The notes under the pieces: generated by a model | The model's input: only the letters and a program-made list of their open reading frames with translations | Databases searched by the model: none | Told to the model about the DNA's origin: nothing | Translations under genes and position numbers: made by a program | Assembly: GCA_965243385.1 (NCBI GenBank) | Contig: CBDEUV010000002.1 | Location: forward strand, 2,046,001 to 2,110,000 | DNA length: 64,000 nt | Direction: 5' to 3' | Source: JANSYA01 sp965243385 | GTDB taxonomy: Bacteria; Spirochaetota; Leptospiria; Leptospirales; Leptonemataceae | In this document: in pieces, positions 24,495 to 31,879 of the stretch | Layout: every line of letters starts with the position of its first letter | How positions within the stretch are numbered: position 1 is the stretch's first letter

Positions 24495-24847
24495 AATGGT
24501 AAGACTCCTTGGTGGAATTGGGTTTAATCAAAGACTGATTGCAAATATTGTACCGGGCAAAACAGACGAAAAACGACGACTTTCGCGCGTTTTGCCTTCG
24601 TTTTTCCCGGCATTCAGCCGCAGAATTACACCTTGTGCCGAAAAAAGCAGCACTCTGTCCAATTAAAAACAGCGCGCAGCCCGTTTTCTCCCGAAGCAGG
24701 CGCAGAAAGCGGCTGGTTTATCCACGTAAAATGGATCATATGCACGGATTTTCAGTGAAAAGCCCGCCCTCTGATGAAAAAAGGAATTTGTAGCTGAAAA
24801 AACGGGAAAGCTATGAATGATTGCGCCTGGCCGCCCGCCCGACGCCC
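24495..24847. other. Divergent regulatory region between glnA and a small gene
   Basis: 353 bp, more AT-rich than its surroundings. It holds the glnA ribosome-binding site and a sigma-54-like promoter (24540-24555). A weak dyad GTGC-n11-GCAC around 24636-24654 might bind an NtrC-like activator. Short open frames here (24539-24793, 24412-24666) have no ribosome-binding site or protein-like composition and are not called. Confidence 0.5.
24540..24555 (-). promoter_or_regulatory. Sigma-54-like promoter of glnA
   Basis: On the minus strand CGGTAC-AATAT-TTGCA keeps the invariant GG and GC with a 10-base gap and matches TGGCAC-N5-TTGCA in 9 of 11 positions. Predicted transcription start is near 24530, about 36 bases before the glnA ATG. 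A TACAAT inside it could also be read as a sigma-70 -10 box, but no -35 box fits. Confidence 0.6.
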
Positions 24848-25150
24848 ATGTTAAGATTCAAACGAATCAGCTACTCCGTCCAGGATCAACCCCACGTCCG
24901 CGAAGCCCGTGTGCACTATGAAATCGAACGGTTCTTTGAAGCGCGCGTCAGCGAGATGGGGCTGACGCCGCACGAGGAATCGCATCATATTCGAACGGAG
25001 CTGCACGCCTCAAAGGACTCGGAATCCTATACCGAGTTTCTGGTGTATCGCAATCGCACCATCGCCGTGGGAGCCTATCGCTACTCCAAAAAGGAAGGGG
25101 CCGCCGAAAACGACGCGGCCGAGTTGATGCTCAGCAGTTACTCGGTCTGA
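24848..25150 (+). CDS. Small protein of unknown function
   Basis: 100 residues from ATG 24848 (a TTG at 24821 is in frame, but neither has a clear ribosome-binding site). Composition is protein-like: VHYEIERFFEARVSEMGLTPHEESHHIRTEL, then TEFLVYRNRTIAVGAYRYSKKEG, suggesting a small alpha/beta fold. No motif is recognised. Divergent from glnA and converging on the serine hydrolase gene, 17 bp away. Confidence 0.5.
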   Translation: MLRFKRISYSVQDQPHVREARVHYEIERFFEARVSEMGLTPHEESHHIRTELHASKDSESYTEFLVYRNRTIAVGAYRYSKKEGAAENDAAELMLSSYSV

Positions 25151-25167
25151 CTCCCATCGTTTCGCGC

Positions 25168-26814
25168 TCAGTGACTCGCCCGCCCGCGATATTCGTAGCG
25201 GCCCGTTACGCCGGTCTCCTGGACGATCAGATTCTGGCCTTCGAATTTCAGCACCCAGCGCCCGACATTCGAATACCCCACGATTTCATAATCGATAACG
25301 AATGTATCCGGCGCCGTCCAGCTTCCGCGGGCTGCGATTCGTTCCTCGTTCGTATTCGTGAAGCGAAATACATTGTCCAGGCCGACCTCTATGCGATAGG
25401 AACGGCCGCGGGCTTCGTAGCTGAATACCGCGCTGGCCTGCTCGGGTTGAAAGCGGAGCTGAAATCCAGAGTAACGCCAGGGGTTGGCTTCCAGTTCGAA
25501 TCTTATTCCTGAAATGCGGCGGGCCGTCGCGTTCAATTCGGGAATATCGCGGGGATCCGGCTGCAATACCGGGGCCCGCGAACGCGCCGCAAGCGCGGAC
25601 CGGGCCGTCGAATCGACCGGAGGCGCTTCCGCGCCGGCCGGAACTACAGCCGGTAGAATATGCTCTTCGGTTAATGCAACCGGCCGGAAGACATCGCGGC
25701 CGCTGAGCTTGCCGGTCGCCACGACGACCAGGTTTTGCCGCGGCGCGACGATAATGAACTGGCCGCTATGGCCCAGCGCCGTATACATTCCGTCTTCGCC
25801 CAGCCACAACTGATATCCATAACCCTCCGAAAACGGCCGGAACAAATTCGTAAAGATCCAGCTGCCTCCGCTGACGATATAATCCGGGTTCCCGTCGGCA
25901 TCGGCAATATAACGATAATCCCCGGGCGACGCGTGCGCCCGAATCGATTCGTCGACCCAGCGCTGAGAAACAATTTGCCGTTCGCCCCACTGGCCCTTCT
26001 GCAGATAGAGCAGACCGATCTTCGCCATATCCCGCGGCTTCAGCCACATGCGGGCCCAGCCGACGTACACCCCTTCGGGACTGCGATCCCAGCGCACCTC
26101 GCGAATTCCGAGCGGCTCGAAGAGATACTCGCGAGCGAATGAAAGCGCGTCCCGATTCGTAGCCCGGGTCAGCACCGCGGATAATAAAAACGAGCTGAGG
26201 TTGCTGTAGTCAAAGCGCGTCCCGGGCTGCACGTCCATGGGCACGCTCAGAGCGGCCCGGGTCCAATCGGCGGACCGCATGATTTCGAACAGACCCTCCC
26301 ATTGATAGAGGTACGCATCGCGACTGCGCATTCCCGTCTGCATGGTCAACAGGTCGCGAAGCGTCAGCGCCCGTTTTCGCGCGTCGAGATTCGCCACGCC
26401 TGCTTCGCCCAGAATCTCAAGCACAGGAACGTCGACGCTTTCGATATGCCCCTGTTCAATGGCAATGCCGATCAGAAGCGACATGACGCTCTTCGTACAG
26501 GAATGAATAATATGCGGCGAATTCTCGGGGTACAGCGGGTTAAAATACAAATCCGCGACGATATAACCGTTGCGAACGACCGTAATCGAATCGATAATCG
26601 ACTCGTTGGAATCCCCGGGCTTCCGGACGCCGACTTCATTCACGATTCGGGCCAGCATCGCGGAATCCATCCCCTGGTCTTCCGGATGGGCGACCCGCCA
26701 ACCGTCGGTCGGCCAGTAATCAGGACGAAGCGGCTCATAACGAAACGGCTCCGCGGCCGCGCACATGGTCAGACTCGCGGCCAGCAGAGCCGCGCACAGT
26801 AATCGAACACTCAT
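25168..26814 (-). CDS. Exported serine hydrolase, class C beta-lactamase/esterase family
   Basis: 548 residues. The ATG at 26814 follows GGGAGG by 6 bases and starts a signal peptide (VRLLCAALLAASLTMCAAA); the frame is open further upstream without a ribosome-binding site. The penicillin-binding fold has the nucleophile motif SCTK (about S104), YSN (about Y201) and GHSG. These occur in class C beta-lactamases, D-amino peptidases and esterases alike; the enzyme is probably an envelope esterase or peptidase rather than a resistance factor (inference). A C-terminal domain of about 130 residues, after a Pro/Ala linker, is beta-rich (FQLRFQPEQASAVFSYEARG) and lipocalin-like. Downstream of the dehalogenase gene with a 164-bp gap. 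Confidence 0.88.
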   Translation of the reverse strand: MSVRLLCAALLAASLTMCAAAEPFRYEPLRPDYWPTDGWRVAHPEDQGMDSAMLARIVNEVGVRKPGDSNESIIDSITVVRNGYIVADLYFNPLYPENSPHIIHSCTKSVMSLLIGIAIEQGHIESVDVPVLEILGEAGVANLDARKRALTLRDLLTMQTGMRSRDAYLYQWEGLFEIMRSADWTRAALSVPMDVQPGTRFDYSNLSSFLLSAVLTRATNRDALSFAREYLFEPLGIREVRWDRSPEGVYVGWARMWLKPRDMAKIGLLYLQKGQWGERQIVSQRWVDESIRAHASPGDYRYIADADGNPDYIVSGGSWIFTNLFRPFSEGYGYQLWLGEDGMYTALGHSGQFIIVAPRQNLVVVATGKLSGRDVFRPVALTEEHILPAVVPAGAEAPPVDSTARSALAARSRAPVLQPDPRDIPELNATARRISGIRFELEANPWRYSGFQLRFQPEQASAVFSYEARGRSYRIEVGLDNVFRFTNTNEERIAARGSWTAPDTFVIDYEIVGYSNVGRWVLKFEGQNLIVQETGVTGRYEYRGRASH

Positions 26815-26978
26815 CGGTTGCCTCCCGGACGAAGGCATCATGCGACAATCCGAGCGCGACGCGTATGATACGCAGCGGTGCTTCGGAATGATATTGATCA
26901 CGCCGCAGTCCCCGCTATCAGGCGGCGGATTCGACTGGATCTAAACCGCCGCCTTAGTCGCCCGGATTGATCGCCGCT

Positions 26979-27899
26979 TCAGCCGAAGTCGATCATCGCC
27001 TGCGCGATCGTCTCCGGCTCGTCCTGCTGGAAGAAGTGCGCGGCTTCAGGCAAAAGCACGGTCCGGCTGTCTTTCATTCGTTTTTCCCACATCTCGCGAA
27101 TGACCGCGGAAAACAGCGGATCCTGTTCGCCCCAGAAGAGCAGCGTCGGTTTGTCTTCCAATTTCGCCGCGACTTTTTGATCGAGCGCCGCCAGCCATTC
27201 GCTCGACTGCGCGATCTGCCGCGGGAACACCGCCGTACCCATTCGCGAATCTTCGCTCTCCGCGAAGGGCGCCAGATACGCCGCTTTCAATTCTCCGGCC
27301 AGATCGGGGCTATGGCGTTTGAATCCGTGGGTGAGTTGCCCCATCGACATATTTACGAAGAGGTTCTTTTTTAAGATTTTATCGCGCATCGCTTCGCCGC
27401 CCATCTTATCCGAAAAGGCCTTCATATTGCGGCCCTCTTCCGTATTCAAATCCGCGGCCCAGGCCCAGGTGTTACCGATATAGAGCTTGTGAATTTGCCC
27501 GGCGCGATCGGCGGCCATGTTCAGACCGATCGGCCCGCCCCAGTCCTGTACGAAGACCGAAAATTTTTCGCCCGCAGGAATCAACGCGTCGACGACCGTT
27601 CCCAGAACGCGTGAATGTTCTTCCGGAAGAAAACCGTACTTCTCCGGCGAAGGTTTTTCCGACATACCGAAGCCCGGATAGTCTACGGCGATGCAGCGAA
27701 AATGATCACGCAGCACGCGAATCATCGGGGCGTACAGCAAACTCCAGCTGGGATTGCCGTGACAGAATACGATCGGATGCCCCTGCCCTTCGTCGATATA
27801 GTGCACACGCATGCCATCGACCTGCGTAAATTTCGATTCGAACGGATACAACGCCTCGCTGATCTCGAAAGGGCGCTCAGAATTTTGTGAACTGCTCAT
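26979..27899 (-). CDS. Haloalkane dehalogenase-like alpha/beta hydrolase
   Basis: 306 residues, cytosolic. The nucleophile is an aspartate, not serine: VQDWGGPIG (D119, W120), with the oxyanion/halide element HGNP (N49), an acid in FWGEQDPLF and the catalytic histidine in AAHFF (about H288). Asp followed by Trp together with the HGNP asparagine is the signature of haloalkane dehalogenases of subfamily II, which hydrolyse carbon-halogen bonds. A fluoroacetate dehalogenase or epoxide hydrolase is less likely, but the substrate cannot be told. It lies 26 bp after a TetR-family gene on the same strand and is probably controlled by it. Confidence 0.82.
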   Translation of the reverse strand: MSSSQNSERPFEISEALYPFESKFTQVDGMRVHYIDEGQGHPIVFCHGNPSWSLLYAPMIRVLRDHFRCIAVDYPGFGMSEKPSPEKYGFLPEEHSRVLGTVVDALIPAGEKFSVFVQDWGGPIGLNMAADRAGQIHKLYIGNTWAWAADLNTEEGRNMKAFSDKMGGEAMRDKILKKNLFVNMSMGQLTHGFKRHSPDLAGELKAAYLAPFAESEDSRMGTAVFPRQIAQSSEWLAALDQKVAAKLEDKPTLLFWGEQDPLFSAVIREMWEKRMKDSRTVLLPEAAHFFQQDEPETIAQAMIDFG

Positions 27900-27925
27900 G
27901 TGTGGTTTCCTCGTAATCTCGTAGT

Positions 27926-28585
27926 CTATTTTTTGCCAGCGCGGCTTTTCGCCGCCGCCTTCTTTTTCGTTTTTCCAGGAGAACGCCGTAAATACGGCTC
28001 GAAAAGAGTTTGCAGCATCAGACTGCCGTCGCGCACGTTCTTGCGATTGAGCGCGCGCCCCTCGGCGTGCAGGGCCGCCAGCCAGTAGTCGGCGATCATC
28101 CAGAAGCTGCGCATCAAGGCGGCGCGAACGCGGGAATCAAGCGACCGCAAGACGCCGCCCGCCTCCAGGTCGCCCAGAAAATTTTCGAACCAGGCGGCGC
28201 GATCCACATGGTAGGCGATGTGTTGCGCGTGGAGCTCGGGATCCGCTGCGAGCAAAACGTTTTGTTCGAGGCGAAAGAAACGAAACTCCCATACGAAAAA
28301 CTGCAGCAGATACAGCGTCTCCTGCAACGCCCGCTCGTCGGCGCCGTCGGGTCGCTCCGATTTTTCCCGCCAGAAACGGGCGGCCTGGTCGACCATCGCC
28401 CGGTGGATTTCGCGCACTATCGCTTCTTTGTTTCGAAAATGATAGTACAGATTCCCGGGACTGATACCGGCCGCCGCCGCGATGTGATTGGTGGTAACGT
28501 CTCGACTTCCGCTCTCGTTGAAGAGGCGGAGGGCGTGCCGAATGATGCGCGCTCGTGTTTCGCCGGCCGATCCCATCGGCCACAT
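27926..28585 (-). CDS. TetR-family repressor, probably autoregulated
   Basis: 219 residues. The N-terminal helix-turn-helix is typical: RIIRHALRLFNESGSRDVTTNHIAAAAGISPGNLYYHFRNKEAIV. The ligand domain (about 75-200) is helical and rich in Phe and Trp (LQFFVWEFRFFRLEQNVLLA), suggesting a hydrophobic effector. The C-terminus is a Lys/Ala-rich tail. The ATG at 28585 is 2 bases from a perfect operator and has no ribosome-binding site; a second ATG at 28576 is possible. The gene heads a unit with the dehalogenase, so the inducer may be that enzyme's substrate (inference). Confidence 0.9.
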   Translation of the reverse strand: MWPMGSAGETRARIIRHALRLFNESGSRDVTTNHIAAAAGISPGNLYYHFRNKEAIVREIHRAMVDQAARFWREKSERPDGADERALQETLYLLQFFVWEFRFFRLEQNVLLAADPELHAQHIAYHVDRAAWFENFLGDLEAGGVLRSLDSRVRAALMRSFWMIADYWLAALHAEGRALNRKNVRDGSLMLQTLFEPYLRRSPGKTKKKAAAKSRAGKK

Positions 28586-28586
28586 T

Positions 28587-28604
28587 TTAGAGCAAATACT
28601 CTAA
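28587..28604. promoter_or_regulatory. TetR operator 1
   Basis: TTAGAGCAAATACTCTAA has perfect 6-bp arms TTAGAG/CTCTAA around 6 bases. It touches the TetR start codon. It is the exact reverse complement of the second operator 33 bp away. Confidence 0.8.
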
Positions 28605-28619
28605 ACCGCAAGCCAATTA

Positions 28620-28637
28620 TTAGAGTATTTGCTCTAA
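28620..28637. promoter_or_regulatory. TetR operator 2
   Basis: TTAGAGTATTTGCTCTAA, the exact reverse complement of operator 1. The offset of 33 bp, about three helical turns, places two repressor dimers on the same face of the DNA. A TAATAAT -10-like box (minus strand) overlaps its downstream edge. Confidence 0.8.
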
Positions 28638-28681
28638 TAATTCCAGCTGTGAAACAACGAGGCGACGGGATGAATCCCGGC

Positions 28682-30178
28682 TCAGAGCTGGTCCCGGGTC
28701 AGCTTGATGATCGCGGCGTCTTCGGTTCCGGCCGTATGGGCGTTCACGGGAACACCGACGCCGTTGAGTTCGCCGGAAGCGACGCCCGCCATGACCACTC
28801 CCCCGTCGCAAGTGCCGTTTAACACGAAAGCCTGGTCTGTCCCGGCGGAGCCGAAAAATCGATTGGATGCGAGCGTTCCATCCGCGTTCAGCCTGAGCAG
28901 CGCGAAATCGATGCCGCCGGTATACGCCGAAAGCGGCGAGCCCCAGCTGCCGTCGGAATGCCCGGCGACCGCCAGCGAACCATCCTGAAGCTCCACCACC
29001 CCGAAGGCCCGGTCGACGCCCGCCTGCCCGTGATAGGTATTATAAGTCCGATTGGCGGAGCCGTCGAATTTTACGATCGCGATATCGTTACTCCCGCTGT
29101 GAGCGTTGATCGGAGTGCCCGTGCTGTTCAGCGAACGACCGACCACTACCAGCTCGCCCGAAGTCAATTCGATCGCCTGTTGACTGGCGTCCGCTCCGCC
29201 CGCGCCGAAGAAGGTACTGATTCCCAGCTGCGGACTGGCTTCGTTGGTCAGCACCTGCAAATACCAGTCGTCGCCCAAACCGGAGTGCGCGTTCACCGGC
29301 GATCCAAAATTCGCGCTCGCCTGTCCGGCGATGATGATGCCGTTCCCATTTGCAAGTGCGACCCCTCCGCGGAATTCGGCGGTACCGCCTCCAGGCCCGA
29401 GCAATCCGTGCAGCGAAACCGCACCGTTCGTATCGACGAGCACTGCAACGCCCATGCTCGCGCCGCCGGTATAGGGCGAAAGCGCGGTGCCGACGTTCCC
29501 GGTGAGCGCGCCAGAAGCCACTCCCAGATACCAGATCAATCCGTCCGGGCGCACAATCGCTTCGCCGCCGCCGTCGTTGCCCGCGGCGCCGAAGAAAGTA
29601 TTCCAGACAAGGCCGCCGTTGGCGTCCAGCTTCAGCAGCACCATATCCATGCCGCCGGCGTAGGCGTTGATTGGATTTCCGAACGAACCGTTCGCGAAAC
29701 CGGATACGAGCAGACTGCCGTCCGCGAGTTCGGTGACATGCTCCGCGGCGTCCGCCGCCGCGGAACCGTGATAGGTATGCCACAACAGATTTCCGTTCCG
29801 GTCGTAACGGCTGATCCACAGATCGAGGACGCCGTTGTGAGGATTCAGCGGGGTTCCGAAGCTCTGGTTGGATTGACCGACTGCAACAAAACCAAAATCC
29901 GCGGTCTGAATAATGTGTTTGATGCGATCGGCGCCCGCGCCGCCCTGATACGTCGAAAACGAAGCGGTGGAACAGCCGGCCACCGCCTGGTAGATTGCGA
30001 GGAACGCTTCCAGATTGCAGGTAATATCGCCGGAGCCGCATTCATAGCTTTCCAGGCAGCGGGTTTGAAATGCGAGCAGGACGACGCAGAAGAGCAGCGC
30101 CAGACCGCGTCGGCGATAGCGAGATCGACCGGCGCGCGGCGAGAATCCCCAAATTTTTGCAACTATCGCCACAACCAT
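28682..30178 (-). CDS. Exported SBBP-type beta-propeller protein
   Basis: 498 residues; the start ATG at 30178 has a weak AGGG nearby. After a basic stretch comes the hydrophobic signal LALLFCVVLLAFQTRC, then a cysteine cluster CLESYECGSGDITC (C-x5-C-x6-C) like that of the two propeller proteins at 21-23 kb. The body has about seven repeats of the form D-hydrophobic-x-K/R-Y/L-D-x-N-G-x-hydrophobic-x-W-N/H-T-Y/F-x-G, with interleaved TELADGSLLVSGFANGSFGNPINA segments. This is the SBBP beta-propeller repeat common in Leptospira exported proteins. Ligand unknown. It is upstream of the tetR gene, separated by the operator region. Confidence 0.82.
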   Translation of the reverse strand: MVVAIVAKIWGFSPRAGRSRYRRRGLALLFCVVLLAFQTRCLESYECGSGDITCNLEAFLAIYQAVAGCSTASFSTYQGGAGADRIKHIIQTADFGFVAVGQSNQSFGTPLNPHNGVLDLWISRYDRNGNLLWHTYHGSAAADAAEHVTELADGSLLVSGFANGSFGNPINAYAGGMDMVLLKLDANGGLVWNTFFGAAGNDGGGEAIVRPDGLIWYLGVASGALTGNVGTALSPYTGGASMGVAVLVDTNGAVSLHGLLGPGGGTAEFRGGVALANGNGIIIAGQASANFGSPVNAHSGLGDDWYLQVLTNEASPQLGISTFFGAGGADASQQAIELTSGELVVVGRSLNSTGTPINAHSGSNDIAIVKFDGSANRTYNTYHGQAGVDRAFGVVELQDGSLAVAGHSDGSWGSPLSAYTGGIDFALLRLNADGTLASNRFFGSAGTDQAFVLNGTCDGGVVMAGVASGELNGVGVPVNAHTAGTEDAAIIKLTRDQL

Positions 30179-30310
30179 ACGCCCTGATTATCGGACGAAT
30201 TTATCTTTACCAGCGCAACACTTCCGTATTGGCCGGAAATTCGAATCAACGCTGCATGAGATGCCGGTCGCGGGAGCCCGATCATTCACGCGAAAAGCCG
30301 ACGCAGGCGG

Positions 30311-30916
30311 TCACTCGCGCAGAATATACATAAAACGCAGGCCCCGCTTCGTCGGATCCGATTTGCGGGCCCGGTATTCGAGCCAGGCGCGCGGATATTT
30401 CACGAAAGCTCCCTCCTGATGCGCGCGGTAGCCGCGATGACCGTCCCCGTAGGGATCGTGGCAAATCCAGTGGCCGGAGTCATAACCCACGACGCAGATA
30501 TAATGACCGGAAGACGTAATCTTCGTGGAGAGCATAGCCGGGCTGCCCTGATCAATAGCGGCCTCCAGCGTGGCCGGCGCGCCGCCGCCCGGCGTCCAGA
30601 CGATGCGCGCACTCGCTTCGCGCTCGCGCAAAATCTCTTCGCAGGCGACCGCATAAGCGTCGCCGAACATGCCCAGACGCATGCCGCGGGCCCAGGGGAT
30701 GCGATCCAGAATCTTATCCGCCAGCGTCGCCCGCCCGTAGGCCGGCTCCATGCGTTCGATCAAATGCGCGACGAAAGCATCCGAGGACGCCTCGGGTAGA
30801 AACGCGGAAAGCATCATCGCGGCGGCAGTGTATCCGCATTGCGAAGTTCCCGGCAGGCCGGCGAATGCGGGATTGTCCCGCTGACTATTGTACGGAACGT
30901 TGATCGGATTCGACAT
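30311..30916 (-). CDS. C39-like papain-fold cysteine peptidase
   Basis: 201 residues without a signal peptide. The nucleophile cysteine is in TSQCGYTAAAMML (C27), preceded by VPYNSQRDNP; the histidine is in SSGHYICVVGYD and the aspartate in CHDPYGD. This order and spacing are those of the peptidase C39_2 group. It carries no transporter domain, so it is not a bacteriocin exporter; the substrate is unknown. It stands alone, divergent from the methyltransferase gene with a 200-bp gap. Confidence 0.75.
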   Translation of the reverse strand: MSNPINVPYNSQRDNPAFAGLPGTSQCGYTAAAMMLSAFLPEASSDAFVAHLIERMEPAYGRATLADKILDRIPWARGMRLGMFGDAYAVACEEILREREASARIVWTPGGGAPATLEAAIDQGSPAMLSTKITSSGHYICVVGYDSGHWICHDPYGDGHRGYRAHQEGAFVKYPRAWLEYRARKSDPTKRGLRFMYILRE

Positions 30917-31117
30917 CAGCCGAGCTTAGCGCGTCGAAAGCGACGCTGTCAAAATCAAGTGCGCCCGGTTTCCCGGCCCGGGATGAAAAACTCGTGCGAA
31001 GCGAAAGATACTGCAGGGAGCGATCGGCCCCGCGTAAGATTGATCAAAAAAAGCCAGAGGAGAATCGGTAGACGGCGGTACCGCTTCGCTTTGATGTTAC
31101 GTACAGGAAGAATGCCG

Positions 31118-31873
31118 ATGCTCTATGACCAAACAACCGTCCCCGAGAGATATGGCAAAGCCAGAACTCTCCAGCCTGACGTGATGGGTATTTGGATCCA
31201 AGCGATCCAGCTGGTGACCGGGGTCAACGAGAGCTCAGTCCTTCTGGATCTGGGTTGTGGCACCGGAAGATTCAGCATTCCGATGGCGATGCATTATGGA
31301 TCAACCGTTATCGGCATCGATCCCAGCGTCAAAATGCTGTCCCGGGCGAAGTCCGACAGCGCGAGGACCGGACGACGCGTACGGTTTGCGAAAGGGGCGG
31401 CGGAGGACATTCCCGTCGACGATGAATCAGTGGACCTTGTGTTTATGTCAATGGCGATTCACCACGTTCAGGACATGCAATCGGCCGTTAGCGAAATCCG
31501 TCGTGTATTAAAAGATGATGGCATGCTGGTGATTCGAAACTATATTTCTGAGTCGTTACCAGGCGTTCCGTACTTGTCCTATTTTCCAGCAGCGATGAAG
31601 TTGTCAGAGGAAATGTTGCCGTCAAAGTCGGATATACAGACCTGGTTTGCGGGAAGCTTTGACCTGGTATCCCACAAAGAGATTCGACAGCAATCCGCAT
31701 CCGACTGGGATGAATATGTGCGTAAGATCGAGCAGCGCGCCTATTCCGATTTGGTGCAGATTAGCGATGCCGATTTTCTGAATGGCATAAATGAAATGCG
31801 CCGGAACAAATCTGGTGATGGCGAGCCGGTTCTTGAGACGGTTGACCTTTTAGCGTTAAAGAAACATCGATAG
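31118..31873 (+). CDS. SAM-dependent class I methyltransferase
   Basis: 251 residues. ATG 31118 has AGGAAG 7 bases upstream; the frame is open back to 30839 but that part does not look coding. Motif I is VLLDLGCGTGRFS, motif II IGIDPS, and the SAM-binding acidic loop FAKGAAEDIPVDDESVDLVFMSMAIHHV is like the UbiE/Methyltransf_11 group. The acceptor is unknown. Third-position use is visibly less GC-biased than in its neighbours (frequent TTG, TTA, AAA, GAT), which hints at acquisition from elsewhere. It converges on lnt with 6 bp between the stops. Confidence 0.85.
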   Translation: MLYDQTTVPERYGKARTLQPDVMGIWIQAIQLVTGVNESSVLLDLGCGTGRFSIPMAMHYGSTVIGIDPSVKMLSRAKSDSARTGRRVRFAKGAAEDIPVDDESVDLVFMSMAIHHVQDMQSAVSEIRRVLKDDGMLVIRNYISESLPGVPYLSYFPAAMKLSEEMLPSKSDIQTWFAGSFDLVSHKEIRQQSASDWDEYVRKIEQRAYSDLVQISDADFLNGINEMRRNKSGDGEPVLETVDLLALKKHR

Positions 31874-31879
31874 ACGCAG

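Noticed and set aside
23106..24527. 473-codon open frame opposite glnA
   Set aside because: It mirrors glnA on the other strand, lacks a ribosome-binding site and gives no protein-like motif; glnA is certain.
24539..24793. 84-codon frame in the glnA upstream region
   Set aside because: Covers the glnA promoter, has no ribosome-binding site and looks like random low-complexity translation.
28958..30187. 409-codon open frame opposite the SBBP propeller gene
   Set aside because: Antisense shadow of a repetitive gene; no start signal and no recognisable product.
30839..31117. In-frame N-terminal extension of the methyltransferase
   Set aside because: Arg/Ser-rich composition and overlap with the start of the C39-like gene; the start at 31118 has a proper ribosome-binding site.
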